Below are positions 15,095-16,901 of a DNA stretch of 16,901 nucleotides, one piece after another. Position 1 is the first letter of the stretch. The number at the start of each line of letters is the position of its first letter. Made by a program: the position numbers and the translations under genes. This DNA comes from an uncultured Prevotella sp. (lineage in GTDB: Bacteria; Bacteroidota; Bacteroidia; Bacteroidales; Bacteroidaceae): assembly GCA_947303825.1 (NCBI GenBank), contig CAMYZK010000016.1, positions 1 to 16,901 of the forward strand, written 5' to 3'. Under the pieces are notes generated by a model. That model did no database searches, was not told the origin of the DNA, and saw only the letters and a program-made list of their open reading frames with translations.

Positions 15095-16901
15095 ATGAAC
15101 GTAATTACAAAGACCCTTCAACTGGCTGATGGGCGTACCATCACCATTGAAACCGGGAAAGTGGCAAAGCAGGCCGACGGCTCTGTTGTGCTCCGCATGA
15201 ACAACACCGTCCTTCTGGCTACAGTGTGTGCCGCAAAAGATGCAGTTCCCGGAACAGACTTCATGCCTCTTCAGGTAGACTATCGTGAGCAGTACTCTGC
15301 TGCCGGCCGTTTCCCCGGTGGTTTTACACGTCGTGAGGGCAAGCCCGGCGACAACGAGATACTCACGTCGCGACTGGTGGACCGCGTGCTCCGTCCGCTA
15401 TTTCCAGGCAATTACCATGCCGAAGTGTTTGTCAATGTCATGCTGCTGTCGGCCGACGGTGTAGACCAGCCCGATGCTTTGGCCGGTTTTGCCGCCTCTG
15501 CCGCACTCGCATGTTCAGATATCCCCTTCGAGTGCCCCATCAGTGAGGTTCGCGTGGCCCGCATAAGGGGAGAGTATGTTATCGACCCTACCTTCGAGCA
15601 GATGAAGCATGCCGACATGGACATTATGGTAGGTGCTTCGGCCGAAAACATCATGATGGTGGAAGGCGAGATGGACGAGGTAAGCGAGCAAGACTTGCTT
15701 GGTGCACTGAAGGCTGCCATGGCTGCTATCAAGCCTATGTGCGAGCTGCAGGTAGAGCTTTCAAAGGAGTTGGGCAAGGATGTGAAACGCGAGTACTGTC
15801 ATGAGGTTAACGACGAAGCTCTTCGCGAGCGCATGAACAAGGAACTCTATCAGCCCGCCTACGATATTACTAAACAGGCTCTTGAGAAGCACGCCCGTGC
15901 CGAGGCCTTTGAGAAGCTTCTGGCCGACTTCAAGGAACAGTTCTTCGCAGAGCGCAAGGCTGCTGCAGAAGCAGCCGCAGAAAGCACTGTGCTCGACGGT
16001 TCTGCCGTCGAGATTTCCGACGAGGAATATGAGGCCATGATGGACCGCTACTACCATGACGTGGAGCGCGATGCCATGCGCCGATGCATTCTTGATGAGG
16101 GAATACGTCTCGATGGCCGCAAAACTGATGAGATCCGCCCCATCTGGTGCGAGGTGTCGCCGCTGCCCATGCCTCATGGAAGCTCGCTCTTTACACGTGG
16201 CGAGACACAGGCCCTGGGTACCTGCACGCTGGGCACCAAGCTCGACGAGAAGCTGGTCGACGACGTGCTTGACAAGAGCTACATGCGTTTCCTGCTGCAC
16301 TATAACTTCCCCCCCTTCTGCACTGGTGAGGCCAAGGCCCAGCGTTCCACTGGCCGTCGTGAGATAGGCCATGGCCATCTGGCATGGCGCGGACTGAAGG
16401 GTCAGATACCTGCCGACTTCCCTTACACCGTGCGTCTGGTGTCACAGGTCCTTGAGTCGAATGGCTCTTCGTCGATGGCTACCGTATGTGCTGGAACACT
16501 TGCACTGATGGATGCCGGCGTGCCCATGAAGAAGCCCGTCAGTGGCATTGCCATGGGTCTTATCAAGAACCCCGGCGAGGAGAAGTATGCCGTGCTGAGC
16601 GACATCTTGGGCGACGAGGATCACCTGGGCGACATGGACTTCAAAACCACTGGCACACGCGACGGACTGACTGCTACGCAGATGGATATCAAGTGCGATG
16701 GACTGTCGTTCGACATTCTTGAGAAGGCTCTGATGCAGGCAAAGGCAGGTCGTGAGCATATCCTTGGCAAACTGTTAGAGACCATTGCCGAGCCACGTGC
16801 CGAGCTGAAACCACAGGTTCCGCGTATTGAGGCATTTGAGATACCTAAGGAGTTTATCGGTGCTGTCATCGGCCCTGGTGGAAAGATTATCCAGCAGATG
16901 C
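15095..16901 (+). CDS. pnp: Polyribonucleotide nucleotidyltransferase (PNPase), 3' end outside window
   Basis: At least 602 codons are open to the right edge. PNPase is a phosphorolytic 3'-5' exoribonuclease that trims and degrades RNA and works with other cytoplasmic RNA-decay enzymes. The first RNase PH core contains A-G-R-F-P-G-G-F and R-P-L-F-P. An alanine-rich helical linker follows (A-A-A-E-A-A-A-E). The second core carries the catalytic residues: R421-R422 in G-R-R-E-I-G-H-G (E. coli R398/R399), and D509, D515 and K517 in the [11 protein letters not shown] motif (E. coli D486, D492, K494). The window ends inside the KH domain at I-G-P-G-G-K-I-I. The S1 domain is not visible. The ATG at 15095 starts M-N-V-I-T-K-T; the ATG at 15081 is out of frame. 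The gene is divergent from the fimbrial operon and is a housekeeping neighbour. Confidence 0.96.
   Translation, partial: MNVITKTLQLADGRTITIETGKVAKQADGSVVLRMNNTVLLATVCAAKDAVPGTDFMPLQVDYREQYSAAGRFPGGFTRREGKPGDNEILTSRLVDRVLRPLFPGNYHAEVFVNVMLLSADGVDQPDALAGFAASAALACSDIPFECPISEVRVARIRGEYVIDPTFEQMKHADMDIMVGASAENIMMVEGEMDEVSEQDLLGALKAAMAAIKPMCELQVELSKELGKDVKREYCHEVNDEALRERMNKELYQPAYDITKQALEKHARAEAFEKLLADFKEQFFAERKAAAEAAAESTVLDGSAVEISDEEYEAMMDRYYHDVERDAMRRCILDEGIRLDGRKTDEIRPIWCEVSPLPMPHGSSLFTRGETQALGTCTLGTKLDEKLVDDVLDKSYMRFLLHYNFPPFCTGEAKAQRSTGRREIGHGHLAWRGLKGQIPADFPYTVRLVSQVLESNGSSSMATVCAGTLALMDAGVPMKKPVSGIAMGLIKNPGEEKYAVLSDILGDEDHLGDMDFKTTGTRDGLTATQMDIKCDGLSFDILEKALMQAKAGREHILGKLLETIAEPRAELKPQVPRIEAFEIPKEFIGAVIGPGGKIIQQM

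Noticed and set aside
15939..15954. A 16-base identity (AGTTCTTCGCAGAGCG) between pnp and the repeat at 280-295.
   Set aside because: In pnp it encodes a normal linker stretch (Q-F-F-A-E-R) in frame and lacks the flanking repeat units. It is most likely coincidence, although a search for more copies would settle it.

Overview
The window looks like chromosomal DNA from a member of the Bacteroidota, most likely order Bacteroidales and probably Prevotellaceae-like. The evidence is the gene content: a Mfa1/Mfa2-type (type V) fimbrial operon with DUF3575 and DUF3868 partners, a TamL lipoprotein paired with TamB, a GH78 alpha-L-rhamnosidase tail, and an EF-hand/LRR lipoprotein. Promoter-like sequences also match the Bacteroidota pattern TTTG-N19-TAnnTTTG, and Shine-Dalgarno sequences are weak or absent. 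The genus is an inference.

Layout. At 1-259 (+) is the 3' end of a GH78-type glycoside hydrolase. Its stop codon lies at the edge of a small AT-rich repeat with nested hairpins (258-337). At 360-989 (+) is a small lipoprotein with an EF-hand-like loop followed by cysteine-rich leucine-rich repeats. It converges on tamL (998-3523, -) with only 8 bases between the two stop codons. tamB (3527 to about 8260, -) lies directly upstream of tamL. The two encode the outer-membrane Omp85 lipoprotein TamL and the inner-membrane-anchored, periplasm-spanning TamB. A TATCTTTG promoter element lies just in front of tamB and argues for a GTG start at 8260 rather than the TTG at 8296.

From 8364 to 14839 (-) runs a compact five-gene fimbrial operon. 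In transcription order it encodes a DUF3575 outer-membrane protein, a DUF3868/OmpA-like/TPR protein, a Mfa1-type fimbrillin, a Mfa2/FimB-type anchor lipoprotein, and a 629-residue lipoprotein that fuses a TlpA/ResA-like thioredoxin domain to a complete-looking Mfa1-type fimbrillin domain. A near-ideal promoter (14883-14913) lies ahead of the first gene. A 255-base AT-rich divergent spacer separates this operon from pnp (15095 to window end, +), which encodes polynucleotide phosphorylase and is cut by the window edge in its KH domain.

The most unusual element is the thioredoxin-fimbrillin fusion. Its fimbrillin half aligns along its length with the Mfa1-type protein of the same operon. It lacks the arginine in the loop where type V pilins are normally cleaved, and it lacks the C-terminal donor-strand segment. 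A W-T-V-K-R-I-N reading that resembles the missing segment appears directly after its amber stop. This suggests a redox-active accessory or terminal subunit that does not polymerise like a stalk pilin. No RNA genes, CRISPR arrays, insertion sequences or phage genes were seen.
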